From a virus, in the IMG/VR virus record IMGVR_UViG_3300023174_000057, positions 62,001 through 126,000 of that record: a DNA stretch of 64,000 nucleotides, one strand, 5' to 3'. The notes beneath the pieces were generated by a model that was given only the letters and a program-made list of their open reading frames with translations, had not been told where the DNA came from and searched no databases. Within the stretch, counting starts at the first letter, position 1; each line of letters begins with the position of its first letter. This document shows, one piece after another, positions 6,482 to 14,496 of the stretch. A program made the translations under genes and the position numbers.

Positions 6482-6787
6482 GTGCCCCCTCCCACCGTCT
6501 ACTTCGTCCAGTCTGACTTCCCCGACGGCCCGGTGAAGATCGGGTACACGGGAAGGAGGGTGCGGCAACGGTTGGCTGAAGGCCAGACCTTCGCCCACCA
6601 AGAACTCACCCTGTTGGCCGAGACCTACGGCACGATGGCCGACGAGGCCAAGCTACACCGTCTGTTCGCCCACCAGCGGGTGCGGGGGGAGTGGTTCCGC
6701 TACGAGGGGGGGCTCCAAGAGCTCGTCATGATGCTCGCCCTTGAGGAAGGCACGCTCCAAGCGTGGCTGGACGCGCACGACCTGTGA
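6482..6787 (+). CDS. T5orf172/GIY-YIG-superfamily small protein (101 aa)
   Basis: The sequence VYFVQSDFPDGPVKIGYT near the N-terminus corresponds to the paired Tyr strands of the T5orf172 (MUG113-like) branch of GIY-YIG domains. An Arg in RVRQRL and a Glu in TMADEAKLHRLFAHQRVRGEWF follow at the usual spacing. Such domains cut or bind DNA in other phages. No NUMOD DNA-binding repeats are attached, so it is unlikely to be a typical homing endonuclease. Confidence 0.65.
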   Translation: MPPPTVYFVQSDFPDGPVKIGYTGRRVRQRLAEGQTFAHQELTLLAETYGTMADEAKLHRLFAHQRVRGEWFRYEGGLQELVMMLALEEGTLQAWLDAHDL

Positions 6788-6818
6788 CGCGGTATCCCGT
6801 CTCTACGGAGCGCCCTGT

Positions 6819-7112
6819 GTGAGCAAGGTCATCAACACCGCCGGGATGACCCCCTTTGAGGTGGTCGTTGACGGCACGGTCCCGGCCACCACCCGGTTCG
6901 TGCGTGCCCTCATCCGCACCAATGCCAAAGTCGGCAACTCGCAGACGCACGCCAAGAGCCAGATGAAGTTCTTGGTGTGGATCGCCCCCACGATGATCGC
7001 CACCTTTGAGGCGTTCTGCGTCCCGCTTTCCTTCCAGTTCGTGAGCGCCACCGTGATCCGTCCCGATGGCACTCTCGACCCTGCGAAGGCCGGGGCGGGC
7101 AAGCCCCGCTAG
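6819..7112 (+). CDS. Hypothetical protein (97 aa)
   Basis: The GTG at 6819 is preferred because an earlier in-frame ATG overlaps the previous gene. The product is mixed beta/alpha with a hydrophobic centre (FLVWIAPTMIATFEAF) that could be buried or membrane-associated. No family is recognised. It ends just before the convergent minus-strand gene at 7114. Confidence 0.45.
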   Translation: MSKVINTAGMTPFEVVVDGTVPATTRFVRALIRTNAKVGNSQTHAKSQMKFLVWIAPTMIATFEAFCVPLSFQFVSATVIRPDGTLDPAKAGAGKPR

Positions 7113-7113
7113 C

Positions 7114-7431
7114 TCACCCGATCATCTCCCCGACCCGGGCGGCGAGCGCGGCGACGTGCTTGCACGCGACCTTGCGCTGCGTGCAGTCCGGGCAGGTGCA
7201 GTGGAACCCTCGCCGGGGGCCGAGGGTGATTCGGGTGGCGTACTTGCCACCCTCGCCCGTGCGGGCGGTGACCCCGTTGAGGGTCGCGCCGTTGAGGGAG
7301 AGCTTCACGCTCTCCACCGTGACGGTCGCCGCCCGGACGGCGCGGGCGGGGTCGGTCACGCCCGCGAGAGCGCGGAGGGCGGCGGACACGGTGGAGGCGG
7401 CGGGGGCGACGGCGGTGGTCATCGTGTTCAT
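7114..7431 (-). CDS. SWIM zinc-finger protein (105 aa)
   Basis: The C-terminus carries FHCTCPDC...ACKHVAAL, the CxC...CxH pattern of SWIM zinc fingers, which bind DNA or proteins. The N-terminal half is Ala/Val-rich and beta-prone. The ATG at 7431 begins a product with the zinc finger in its last third. It is divergent from thyX and is one of the few minus-strand genes. A second SWIM domain is found at 43117-44670. Confidence 0.65.
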   Translation of the reverse strand: MNTMTTAVAPAASTVSAALRALAGVTDPARAVRAATVTVESVKLSLNGATLNGVTARTGEGGKYATRITLGPRRGFHCTCPDCTQRKVACKHVAALAARVGEMIG

Positions 7432-7501
7432 AAACCCACCACGGAGCACCCCCCGTCCCTGTAACCGAGAATCGACATGGGGCCATAGGTAGGGTGGCGG
7501 C

Positions 7502-9334
7502 ATGACTCGACCCGTGACTGCCCTCTTCCAGCCCACCGTCATCCTCCTTGCAGAAATGTCTCTCGTCCCTCAAGGTCTCGATGACCTCGTGGAGTGGGTC
7601 GGGGACTACCGCCCGGAGTGCCTCCCCGGTGAGAGCCCCACGGGCATGGACCTGTTCCCCCACGGTGGTGCGCGCGACGACGGGGGTGTGCTCACGGGCA
7701 ATGAGCTCTTGGTCGAGCTCGCGGGCCGAAATTGTTATGACAAGGAGACCGAGGTACTCACGGAAACTGGGTGGGTGAAGTTCCCGGACCTCCCCCAAGG
7801 TGTGCCCATCGCCACGTACAACCAAGGTACCGGGATGGTCGAGTATCAAGTACCGACGGACTACATCCAGAAGAAGTACACCGGGGCGATGTATCGGGTG
7901 GATTCCCGGTCAGTCTCTCTTCGTGTGACCGAAGACCATGACATCTGGCATGGGGATCGGAGCCGCTGGTGGAGCTTCTCACCGGCTCGCGAGGTGGCTG
8001 GCCATTCCTACAGGCTCCTCCGTACGGCACCCTATGCAGGGGATGGGTTCGTGGAGCCCTTCTGGGAGGTTCCCACTGACAAGTCTCTGGCATGGGCTAC
8101 GTTTCTCGGGTATCTCGTGACCGAGGGTTATGTGTTCGACGGGCGCGGGAGGGGCACTGGATCAAGGGTCACTCTTTTCCAGAAGCCTGCGAAGGCAGGT
8201 CCCATTCTCGCGTGTCTGGCAGAACTGGGTTTCACCCCCCGTGTCCAGACCGATGCGCGGAATGGTGTTCTCCAGATCACTGTGGGGAACACCAAACTCG
8301 CACAGGCACTCCTCCCTTGGGCGGGGGTGCCGTCTCATCACAAGCGTCTCCCCAACCATGTTTTCAACTGGCCGATGGGTGTTCGGGCTGCGCTGGTCAA
8401 CGCCATGATGGCTGGTGATGGGACCGTCACCAATGGGCACCGGGTCTTCTACACGTCTTCACCGGGGCTCGCTGAAGACATGCAGCGCCTCATCACTCTC
8501 TCCGGGAAACCGGGGTCTCTGCACAACGTCCAGAGGGTGCAACGGGAGACCGGGTTCTCGTCGCGTCACCCGAGCTACACTGTTCGGGAGTGTGGACGGA
8601 ACGAAGTCACCATCAACAAGCACGGTGTGGCCCATGACGGGTGGGAGGAGACATCAGATGAGGATGTCTACTGCGTGACGGTGCCCAATCGAACCCTTCT
8701 CGTCCGCCGTGACCGGAAGGTGGTGGTGTGTGCAAATTGCTACCACTCCTACGGGGCCAAGGCGGGCAAGAAGTCCAACGCCCAGTACATCGCCCACACC
8801 CAGAGCGGGGCCGTCCCGCACCGCTCGATCATGTACCACGCCAAGATGACCTTCTTCGTCGGCGGCATCTCTCGGCGGGTCAGTCACGAGCTCATCCGCC
8901 ACTACGTCGGCGCGGACAGGTCCGAGGAAGGTTCACCGTCGCAGGAGTCCACCCGGTACACTCACCACCCGGGGCACTTCGTCGTCCCCCCGAAGATGGC
9001 CGAGGACGGTAACGCCGTGGAGCAGTTCATGGCGTCGATGAGCTCCGCGTACACCGCGTACCACGAGTACATCGAGCGGGAGGTCGAAGCCTATCGTGCG
9101 GCATCGGGCGAGGAGCCCAAGGGGCTGTCCCGCAAGCGCATCTATGAGGCGGCGGCGGGGTTGCTCCCGATGCAAGCTGCCACGTCCCTCGTCTGGACGG
9201 CGAACCCGGTGAGCCTCGCGAAGATGTTTTTGGAGCGTACGGACGAGAGCTCCGACGCGGAGTTCCGGCGTCTCGCCCTGCACTGGCAGAAGTTGTGTGT
9301 CGCCCGGTGGCCCAATCTGTTTCCGAGGGCGTAA
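7502..9334 (+). CDS. thyX: Flavin-dependent thymidylate synthase with in-frame intein
   Basis: The host protein is ThyX, which methylates dUMP to dTMP using methylene-tetrahydrofolate and FAD/NADPH. The C-extein contains RHYVGADRSEEGSPSQESTRY, an enlarged form of the RHRxxSxNExSxRY signature. An intein of 335 residues (78-412) interrupts it after AGRN. Splicing would join 77 and 198 residues to a 275-residue enzyme. A TAGGGT hexamer lies six bases before the ATG. It supplies thymidylate for phage DNA synthesis. Confidence 0.9.
   Translation: MTRPVTALFQPTVILLAEMSLVPQGLDDLVEWVGDYRPECLPGESPTGMDLFPHGGARDDGGVLTGNELLVELAGRNCYDKETEVLTETGWVKFPDLPQGVPIATYNQGTGMVEYQVPTDYIQKKYTGAMYRVDSRSVSLRVTEDHDIWHGDRSRWWSFSPAREVAGHSYRLLRTAPYAGDGFVEPFWEVPTDKSLAWATFLGYLVTEGYVFDGRGRGTGSRVTLFQKPAKAGPILACLAELGFTPRVQTDARNGVLQITVGNTKLAQALLPWAGVPSHHKRLPNHVFNWPMGVRAALVNAMMAGDGTVTNGHRVFYTSSPGLAEDMQRLITLSGKPGSLHNVQRVQRETGFSSRHPSYTVRECGRNEVTINKHGVAHDGWEETSDEDVYCVTVPNRTLLVRRDRKVVVCANCYHSYGAKAGKKSNAQYIAHTQSGAVPHRSIMYHAKMTFFVGGISRRVSHELIRHYVGADRSEEGSPSQESTRYTHHPGHFVVPPKMAEDGNAVEQFMASMSSAYTAYHEYIEREVEAYRAASGEEPKGLSRKRIYEAAAGLLPMQAATSLVWTANPVSLAKMFLERTDESSDAEFRRLALHWQKLCVARWPNLFPRA
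7733..8737 (+). mobile_element. ThyX intein with LAGLIDADG endonuclease
   Basis: The intein starts CYDKETEVLTETGWVKF and ends VVVCAN before a Cys(+1). The TxxH box appears as VTEDHDIWH. Two LAGLIDADG-like helices, LGYLVTEGY and MMAGDGTVT, mark a homing endonuclease. The penultimate residue is Ala where most inteins have His, a known but uncommon variant. The coding sequence is visibly less GC-rich at its edges than the exteins, suggesting later arrival. Confidence 0.88.
9327..9334 (+). promoter_or_regulatory. Class I start-proximal element GGGCGTAA
   Basis: It forms the stop of thyX and lies ten bases before the GTG at 9345. Confidence 0.4.
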
Positions 9335-9344
9335 GGTAGCTCCG

Positions 9345-9731
9345 GTGCCGCAAGGCGTGGAGGTTCGACCCCTCTCGCTCGCACTGGAGACGGCAATGCA
9401 CACCCTGCTTCAAGGCTTCTATCACGTCGGGCGCGACCCTTTCCCCGAGCACCTCTGCACCCTCCCCAACTCTCGGGAGCCCGAGGTCATGGATTCTTCC
9501 GGCGACGCCTACCACGTCGTGGTTCTCGTAGATTGCAGGTTTTCCGTGCATGGTAGGATCGCCAAGATGAAGCCCTACACGGCCCGCGACGACGAAGACG
9601 GTTCGTTGCTATACGGGTGGGTAGACGCGAACGGCAACTTTTCGGACCACGGCGAGAAGTACATCCACGGCGACCATGAGAAGGTGGTCGCTTGGAAGCC
9701 GTGCCCTGCCGACTTCGACCTTCGAGTGTGA
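9345..9731 (+). CDS. Hypothetical protein (128 aa or shorter)
   Basis: The GTG at 9345 lies at class I spacing. An internal ATG at 9567 is preceded by TAGGAT and seven bases, the same spacing seen at other starts. The true product could therefore be only 54 residues (MKPYTARDDEDGSLLYGW...). No family is recognised. The 5' part also contains a tRNA T-arm-like hairpin, so the coding status of 9345-9560 is uncertain. Confidence 0.4.
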   Translation: MPQGVEVRPLSLALETAMHTLLQGFYHVGRDPFPEHLCTLPNSREPEVMDSSGDAYHVVVLVDCRFSVHGRIAKMKPYTARDDEDGSLLYGWVDANGNFSDHGEKYIHGDHEKVVAWKPCPADFDLRV

Positions 9732-9753
9732 CCGAAAACTGAGGGAAAAGCAC

Positions 9754-9972
9754 ATGGCTTGGGACGCGAACGGATCGCCCATCGAGGGCTCTCAACACCA
9801 CACCCCTGCTCCTACCCCCTCCCCCTCCCCGTCGCGTAAGGGAGCCCTCTCCGACCTCTTCGTCGGATACCGGGAGGCGCTTTCGCTTGCCCTGTCGGAC
9901 GGCGACCTGTCGAAGCTGGACGAGGCTCACGAGGCCCTCAAGTCCCGCATCCGTGAGGACCGACTTCGATGA
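9754..9972 (+). CDS. Hypothetical small protein (72 aa)
   Basis: A Pro/Ser/Thr-rich linker (TPAPTPSPSPSRK) joins a short head to a helical tail. The ATG at 9754 follows GAGGGAAAAG, a good ribosome-binding site. The stop overlaps the next start as ATGA. Function unknown. Confidence 0.55.
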   Translation: MAWDANGSPIEGSQHHTPAPTPSPSPSRKGALSDLFVGYREALSLALSDGDLSKLDEAHEALKSRIREDRLR

Positions 9973-10196
9973 TCCGCAACCTTCGCAAGATGTCCTACGC
10001 CCGACTCGCCGCCATCTCACACGCACCCGAGGTCAAGGCGGAGTTGGAACGCCGAAGGCTTCGCCGCTCCGTTCGCAAGCCTTCAGGGCAACCGAGCAAT
10101 GACTACGACCTGATCGTGAGAGACACGGTGGACCGTGTGCGGAGCGCGATCCTTGCGAAGATACTTTCCAATCTCGGCCTCCCCTCGCGGGGGTAG
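9969..10196 (+). CDS. Hypothetical small basic protein (75 aa)
   Basis: ATGA overlap with the previous gene. The N-terminal half is Arg-rich and helical (ELERRRLRRSVRK), the C-terminal half amphipathic. It may bind nucleic acid (inference). The tRNA gene follows. Confidence 0.5.
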   Translation: MIRNLRKMSYARLAAISHAPEVKAELERRRLRRSVRKPSGQPSNDYDLIVRDTVDRVRSAILAKILSNLGLPSRG

Positions 10197-10204
10197 GTCA
10201 ACAC

Positions 10205-10287
10205 GGACGGGTGCCCGAGCGGCCAAAGGGAGCAGACTGTAAATCTGCCGGTTCACGCCTACGTTGGTTCAAATCCAACTCCGTCCA
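10205..10287 (+). tRNA. tRNA-Tyr (anticodon GTA)
   Basis: Acceptor strands GGACGGG and TCCGTCC pair with one G-T. The anticodon arm is GCAGA-CTGTAAA-TCTGC with anticodon GTA. A long class II variable arm precedes the T-arm GTTGG-TTCAAAT-CCAAC. The discriminator base is A and the CCA end is not encoded. GGGGTAGGT lies just upstream and could be its promoter -10. It probably supplements the host pool for phage translation. Confidence 0.93.
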
Positions 10288-10349
10288 CCGCCCGGTACAG
10301 GGACCACCGGGCACCCCCACACTCGGTCCCAGCACACACGGAGACACAC

Positions 10350-10553
10350 ATGAGCACGTCCGGTTATGAGATCCGCCACGCCCTCCTGACCCAAGCGCGG
10401 GAGATGCTGTCCGAGCAGTGGCACGCCGCGATGGAAGTCGAGCGCACCAGCGCCGAGCGGGAGAACCGCAACCCGGTCCTGATCCCCGCCCCCACGGTGG
10501 ACGAGATCAAGGCCACCGCCGAGTCCCTGTACGAGTTCGTGCAGAAGAAGTGA
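10350..10553 (+). CDS. Hypothetical small protein (67 aa)
   Basis: A helical, charged protein preceded by GGAGACACAC as a ribosome-binding site. No family recognised. It lies between the tRNA and a class I element, 60 bases after the tRNA. Confidence 0.55.
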   Translation: MSTSGYEIRHALLTQAREMLSEQWHAAMEVERTSAERENRNPVLIPAPTVDEIKATAESLYEFVQKK

Positions 10554-10566
10554 CCCGCCCCGTGCA

Positions 10567-10574
10567 GGGCGTAA
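10567..10574 (+). promoter_or_regulatory. Class I start-proximal element GGGCGTAA
   Basis: It sits in the loop of a perfect inverted repeat, CCCCGTG (10558-10564) / CACGGGG (10575-10581). The ATG at 10582 follows immediately. Confidence 0.5.
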
Positions 10575-10581
10575 CACGGGG

Positions 10582-11049
10582 ATGCAACCTCTCCCCTGTC
10601 CTGATCTCACCAAGTTCGTGAACACAACCATGTACGAACGCACCCTCACATCCGACGGCTACGAACGCACCCTCACAGCCAAGTTCCTGACTGGACTTCT
10701 TCACAGCCCGGTCTACCGGCGAGCGCACGGCATCGACCGGGTCACGTCGGACATCCATCAGTACCTGTCCCCCCACGACAAGAGAGGGAACGTCCCCACG
10801 GTGTTGCTGCACTATGTGGAGTCTGCCAAGGGAAAGACCCGCCTTGCGGTGAGCGTGCTTCTCAGGAGCGACCCAGAAGGTTCGGTGTCATCCATCCAAG
10901 GGGATCTCACCCGAGGAGCCAACCTCGCAGCGGCAATGTGCGCCAAACTGGGGCTGGTGATGTTCGCTACCGTCCCCATCTCTTACACGACCAATATGTC
11001 TGGGTTGCATATCACATCCGTAGGGGTTCTGGACTTGGGGAGGGCGTAA
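10582..11049 (+). CDS. Hypothetical protein (155 aa)
   Basis: A mixed alpha/beta protein with two copies of YERTLT near the N-terminus (residues 18-23 and 28-33), a small tandem duplication. An ATG at 10630 inside it would remove the first sixteen residues. The upstream class I element favours 10582. No family recognised. Its stop is part of the next class I element. Confidence 0.5.
   Translation: MQPLPCPDLTKFVNTTMYERTLTSDGYERTLTAKFLTGLLHSPVYRRAHGIDRVTSDIHQYLSPHDKRGNVPTVLLHYVESAKGKTRLAVSVLLRSDPEGSVSSIQGDLTRGANLAAAMCAKLGLVMFATVPISYTTNMSGLHITSVGVLDLGRA
11042..11049 (+). promoter_or_regulatory. Class I start-proximal element GGGCGTAA
   Basis: GGGCGTAATAC followed by four bases and the ATG at 11057. 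It also provides the stop of the previous gene. Confidence 0.5.
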
Positions 11050-11056
11050 TACAAAC

Positions 11057-11191
11057 ATGAGCGAGCGCACCGGGACGATTCAGATGATGTGGGACTGTTC
11101 CCACTGCGGCACCCGCAACCCCGGGATGGGGGGCAAAGAGCGGGAGAGCCTCAAGTGCTCCACCTGCCCGTGTCCGTGCAGCACAGCGTAA
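11057..11191 (+). CDS. Zinc-ribbon mini-protein (44 aa)
   Basis: This short gene encodes CSHCGTRNPG, then CSTCPCPC: two CxxC knuckles about 20 residues apart, typical of a zinc ribbon. It follows a class I element and lies just before the clamp-loader gene. A role in transcription or replication is possible but unproven. Confidence 0.6.
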   Translation: MSERTGTIQMMWDCSHCGTRNPGMGGKERESLKCSTCPCPCSTA

Positions 11192-11203
11192 GGGGGGATA
11201 GCC

Positions 11204-12574
11204 ATGTCGCTAGACACGAAGCACCGCCCCCGCACCTACGCCGACGTTCTCGGCCAGCGCGAAACGATCACGATCCTCAAGCAGTACGTCTCGACGGGCG
11301 CGGGCTTTCATCAGTCCTACCTGTTCGCGGGGCCGTTCGGGAGCGGCAAGACGACCCTCGCACGGGTGCTCGCCCGAGCTCTGCTGTGCGCCGCCCCGGT
11401 AGACGGCGAGCCCTGCGACCGTTGCACGTCCTGTACATCCCTCTTGGAGGGTGGCACCTCGCCCGATTTCTCCGAGATCGACGCGGCCACCAACAGCGGC
11501 AAGGACTCCGTCCGTCGCATCGTGGACGAGATTCAGTACAGCACCTTCAGCGGGAAGCGGAAGCTGTACCTGCTGGACGAGTCCCACCGTCTGTCCACGG
11601 ACGCCCTCGACGCGCTTCTCAAGCCTCTGGAGGACACCTACCCCGGCACGCAGGACAAGATGCTCGTGTGCATCTTCTGCACGACCGAGCCCGAGCGGAT
11701 GCGAAACACCATCCTGTCTCGGTGCGCCCCAGCGTTCGTCGTTCGCCCGGTACTCCCTGCTCAAGTGGGGGAGCGTTTGGCGATGGTCTGTGACTCCGAG
11801 GGCATCACCTACGAGCGCCCCGCCCTCGATCTGATCGGTGAGATCACCGAGTGCCACATCCGCGACGCACTCAAGGCCGTGGAAGGCGTGTCGATGCTGG
11901 GGGGGATCACCGTCGCCAACGTGGCCCAGTACCTCCACCTCGACTACGCGAACACGGTGCTGGAGATCCTTGGGGCGCTGAAGACGGACCTCCCGACCGC
12001 CCTCGCTCGCGCCGAGGGGCTCCTCAAGACCATGTCCCCCATCACCCTGTACGAGAAGTTGTCGGACATGGCGATGCTCTGTTACAGGAGCTCCCTTGGC
12101 TCCGTTGCGGTTCCGACCTACCTCGACCGCGCTCTCGTGGAGGACGTGGGCAAGTCCGTGGGGGACTCCCTCCTCGACTACGCCGAGAAGCTCTCTGCCC
12201 GACCCGGTCGGCCTACCGCCGCGATGTTGGTCTGCGACCTGTCGCAGTTGCACCGAGGTCCGAGGTCCGTTACCGTCGAGCCCCCAAAAGCACCGACCCC
12301 CAGCGTTCGCCCCAAGACAGAGGGTAACGTCAAGCCACCCGATGATAAGCCATCTATCGTGGATTCGGTGTACATCAACCCACGCGCGGTCAACGCCCGC
12401 GTGCCTGACGCTTCACCGCCGCCCGTCTCGTCTGCTCCGTCCGCTTACAAGCCGTTGGAGTTCTTTCAACTCGTCAAGCGCAGAGTGACCGAACTCACGA
12501 CGCAGAACGGGTCAGACGTTGGACAAGCGGGACGAAACGACATGGGCGACTTTGGAACTCACCAAGGCGGGTGA
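11204..12574 (+). CDS. dnaX: DNA polymerase III gamma/tau-like clamp loader
   Basis: An AAA+ clamp-loader ATPase. Walker A is GPFGSGKTT (about residues 43-51), a zinc module with CDRCTSC follows, Walker B is LYLLDESH, and the sensor/arginine-finger region is LSRC. The order and 456-residue length match short DnaX proteins; domain III appears degenerate and the C-terminus is a Pro-rich tail. It would load the sliding clamp on phage DNA. The preceding GGGGGGATAGCC is a ribosome-binding site. The 3' end overlaps the NusG-like gene. Confidence 0.85.
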   Translation: MSLDTKHRPRTYADVLGQRETITILKQYVSTGAGFHQSYLFAGPFGSGKTTLARVLARALLCAAPVDGEPCDRCTSCTSLLEGGTSPDFSEIDAATNSGKDSVRRIVDEIQYSTFSGKRKLYLLDESHRLSTDALDALLKPLEDTYPGTQDKMLVCIFCTTEPERMRNTILSRCAPAFVVRPVLPAQVGERLAMVCDSEGITYERPALDLIGEITECHIRDALKAVEGVSMLGGITVANVAQYLHLDYANTVLEILGALKTDLPTALARAEGLLKTMSPITLYEKLSDMAMLCYRSSLGSVAVPTYLDRALVEDVGKSVGDSLLDYAEKLSARPGRPTAAMLVCDLSQLHRGPRSVTVEPPKAPTPSVRPKTEGNVKPPDDKPSIVDSVYINPRAVNARVPDASPPPVSSAPSAYKPLEFFQLVKRRVTELTTQNGSDVGQAGRNDMGDFGTHQGG

Positions 12575-13121
12575 GGGAAAAGCCATTGAGGGGGGTCTGT
12601 CCCGGTCTCTGCGCTCGTTGTTGGGGGTGGACGAGTCCTTCCCGGTCTTCGTGCCCTATGCCAGTTACACCAAGGGGGGCCGCACCGTATCGGTGCGACT
12701 GATCGAGGGCTATGCCTTCGTCGGCACGGGCCTTCCCGAGGTCAAGTACTTCGGGCTGGAGCGGTCTGCTCTGGTGGCGCGGGTCTTCTCGGCCAGCATG
12801 AACGGGATGCGTGTCCTACACACGCTCCCCAACACCGAGATCGAGGGGATGCGGTCGCGCCTCTCGGAGTCCATGAGCGCCGATTTTGAGGTCGGCACGA
12901 GGGTGCGGATCACCGGGGGCAACTATCGCGACCTTGAGGGAACCATCGTTGACCTGTACGACAAGAAGCTCGCGGTCCGGGTGGAGTTCCGTTCGCTCAC
13001 CTCGATTGTCGTCGTCCCTCGCAACTTGGCGGCTTTCATAACCCCCGACGACTCACCCAAGCCCGAGACCGATGAGCCTCTGTCCCTTGACGAACTGATG
13101 GAGAGCGGGGAATGGACATGA
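12519..13121 (+). CDS. NusG/KOW-domain transcription factor-like protein
   Basis: The C-terminal 60 residues hold a KOW-type barrel: FEVGTRVRITGGNYRDLEG with GTIVDLYDKKLAVRVEF. The N-terminal part (FPVFVPYASYTKGGRT...) is beta-rich like the NGN domain, although weaker. NusG/RfaH proteins bind RNA polymerase and control elongation or termination. The TTG start lies within the end of dnaX and is uncertain. The stop overlaps the sigma-like gene, so the two are probably co-translated regulators. Confidence 0.6.
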   Translation: MDKRDETTWATLELTKAGEGKAIEGGLSRSLRSLLGVDESFPVFVPYASYTKGGRTVSVRLIEGYAFVGTGLPEVKYFGLERSALVARVFSASMNGMRVLHTLPNTEIEGMRSRLSESMSADFEVGTRVRITGGNYRDLEGTIVDLYDKKLAVRVEFRSLTSIVVVPRNLAAFITPDDSPKPETDEPLSLDELMESGEWT

Positions 13122-13690
13122 CGTGGTTGCTCAACGTGTCCCCCGAGGACACGATCATGTCTTTCGGCAGCATCTTCACCGACCCCGACGAGGACGACCT
13201 CCAAGTGATCGAGCGGGTCCGCAAGATCCTCGACCGCCTCCCGGTGATCGAGGCGGACTTCGTTGATCTGTATTTCTTCCGGCACATCCGGCAGACGGAC
13301 ATCGCGGCGATCTTCGGGGTGAGCCAGCCCACGGTTTGTTACCGCCTCCAGCGGGCGATCCAGCGGATCAAGTACCTGTTGGAGGTGCCCAAGGTCGAAC
13401 TGGAGCCTCTTCGCGCCGACCTGCGGCGCTTCTTCACGGACCCGGTGGACATCGAGATCCTCGTCCTCATGTACGAGACCACCTGCCAGAGTGAAACTGC
13501 CAAGCGTCTGGGCGTGACCCAAGGGTTCGTGCGGCACAGGTTCATCCGCTCGGCCAAGAGGTTGAACACCCACCCCTCGATGCACTTCTACGGCGAGGTG
13601 TTCGCGACCGTCTCGCGTAACCTCAACCTCCTCCGCGAGGTGCAGCGGACCTTCCCGACGATCCGGTCGGGCTACGTCCTCGACTCTTAG
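13112..13690 (+). CDS. Sigma-70 region-4-like DNA-binding protein
   Basis: The centre has a helix-turn-helix of sigma region 4 type: IRQTDIAAIFGVSQPTVCYR with flanking RLQRAIQRIKYL. A second HTH-like stretch follows (SETAKRLGVTQGFVRHRF). No region 2 is evident, so it is a partial or divergent sigma, or an accessory specificity factor. It overlaps the NusG-like gene, and the next gene starts after a class II motif. It may redirect host polymerase to phage promoters (inference). Confidence 0.6.
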   Translation: MDMTWLLNVSPEDTIMSFGSIFTDPDEDDLQVIERVRKILDRLPVIEADFVDLYFFRHIRQTDIAAIFGVSQPTVCYRLQRAIQRIKYLLEVPKVELEPLRADLRRFFTDPVDIEILVLMYETTCQSETAKRLGVTQGFVRHRFIRSAKRLNTHPSMHFYGEVFATVSRNLNLLREVQRTFPTIRSGYVLDS

Positions 13691-13706
13691 CCCCGGCGCT
13701 ATCTTC

Positions 13707-13730
13707 CCTATCCACCCCCGTGGGGTAGGT
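13707..13730 (+). promoter_or_regulatory. Class II element CCTATC...GGGGTAGG
   Basis: CCTA (13707-13710) and TAGG (13726-13729) flank CCCCC-GT-GGGG, a hairpin-forming arrangement. The GTG of the next gene overlaps its end. A second CTATC lies just upstream at 13699. Confidence 0.5.
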
Positions 13731-14061
13731 GACAACCTTGAAGACCCCTCCTTCGACGGTGCGCGTGGTGATGGCCAAGTCGGTGGCGAACCGATGGCTC
13801 CAAGGGATCACCCGCAGCGAGTACCGCTTCATGATCTTCGGGTTCGCCCATCCGTCGAAGGCCAAGAAGTTTGCCTCGACCCTGCGCTCCATCCGCGACC
13901 GTCAGCACAAGCAAGCCTCTGTGTCCCTCCCAGCCATCTCCGACCTTGGGGTGAAGGATCGCGGCGACATGGTGGAGGTGTGGTCCTCCAACGTCGAAGC
14001 TCTCCGCAAGCTCGCCAAGGTGGCCGAGGCGATGGGGCTCAACACCGACTTCATCTGGTGA
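13729..14061 (+). CDS. Hypothetical protein (110 aa)
   Basis: A basic alpha/beta protein with no recognised family. Later in-frame starts at 13759 (GTG) and 13771 (ATG) are possible. The gene begins the structural block and is separated by six bases from the next. Confidence 0.5.
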   Translation: MTTLKTPPSTVRVVMAKSVANRWLQGITRSEYRFMIFGFAHPSKAKKFASTLRSIRDRQHKQASVSLPAISDLGVKDRGDMVEVWSSNVEALRKLAKVAEAMGLNTDFIW

Positions 14062-14067
14062 CGGACG

Positions 14068-14496
14068 ATGGCTTTCCAGCGCACCAACTTCGACTTCACC
14101 TACCGTAGTGGTGTCTCTCCGAACTACTACTACTTCACGATCAGCATCGACCAAGGCGGGTTGATCTCGGTCAAGAACATCGAGAGCCCACAGGGGCGGA
14201 TCGTTGACTCACAGACTTCCATCCCGCAGTCCGTGACCGACGACATTCAGTCGGCCATCGCCCAAGTGGAGAACTTTGTGGCCCAGACCAGCGCCGTGAA
14301 TGGACAACTGACCTTCGCCGGGGAAACCACCAAGACGGTGACCTTCGTGACGCCGTTCGTGGGCACGTCCTACCGGGTGGTGTTCTCGGTGCAGGACTTC
14401 GTGCCCGTGCGGGTCACGGGGAAAACCACTACCGGGTTTCAAGTCCAAGTCGGCGTGGTTTATACCGGAATTGTGGGATATGATGTCTTTGTCTAG
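14068..14496 (+). CDS. Virion surface/fibre-like protein (142 aa)
   Basis: A beta-rich protein whose last 55 residues (TVTFVTPFVGTSYRVVF..., TGKTTTGFQVQV..., YDVFV) have the strand pattern of small receptor-binding or H-type-lectin-like domains. The same pattern closes the protein at 15140-16324 (TVTFPVARPNANYTVSL...). A role in host binding is likely. The GIY-YIG gene starts inside its 3' end. Confidence 0.55.
   Translation: MAFQRTNFDFTYRSGVSPNYYYFTISIDQGGLISVKNIESPQGRIVDSQTSIPQSVTDDIQSAIAQVENFVAQTSAVNGQLTFAGETTKTVTFVTPFVGTSYRVVFSVQDFVPVRVTGKTTTGFQVQVGVVYTGIVGYDVFV

Noticed and set aside
9327-9395. Possible tRNA: GGAGG-TTCGACC-CCTCT looks like a T-arm followed by CGCTCGC
   Set aside because: The 5' part is too short for D and anticodon arms and the acceptor has a mismatch; only a T-arm-like hairpin is left, within a possible coding frame.
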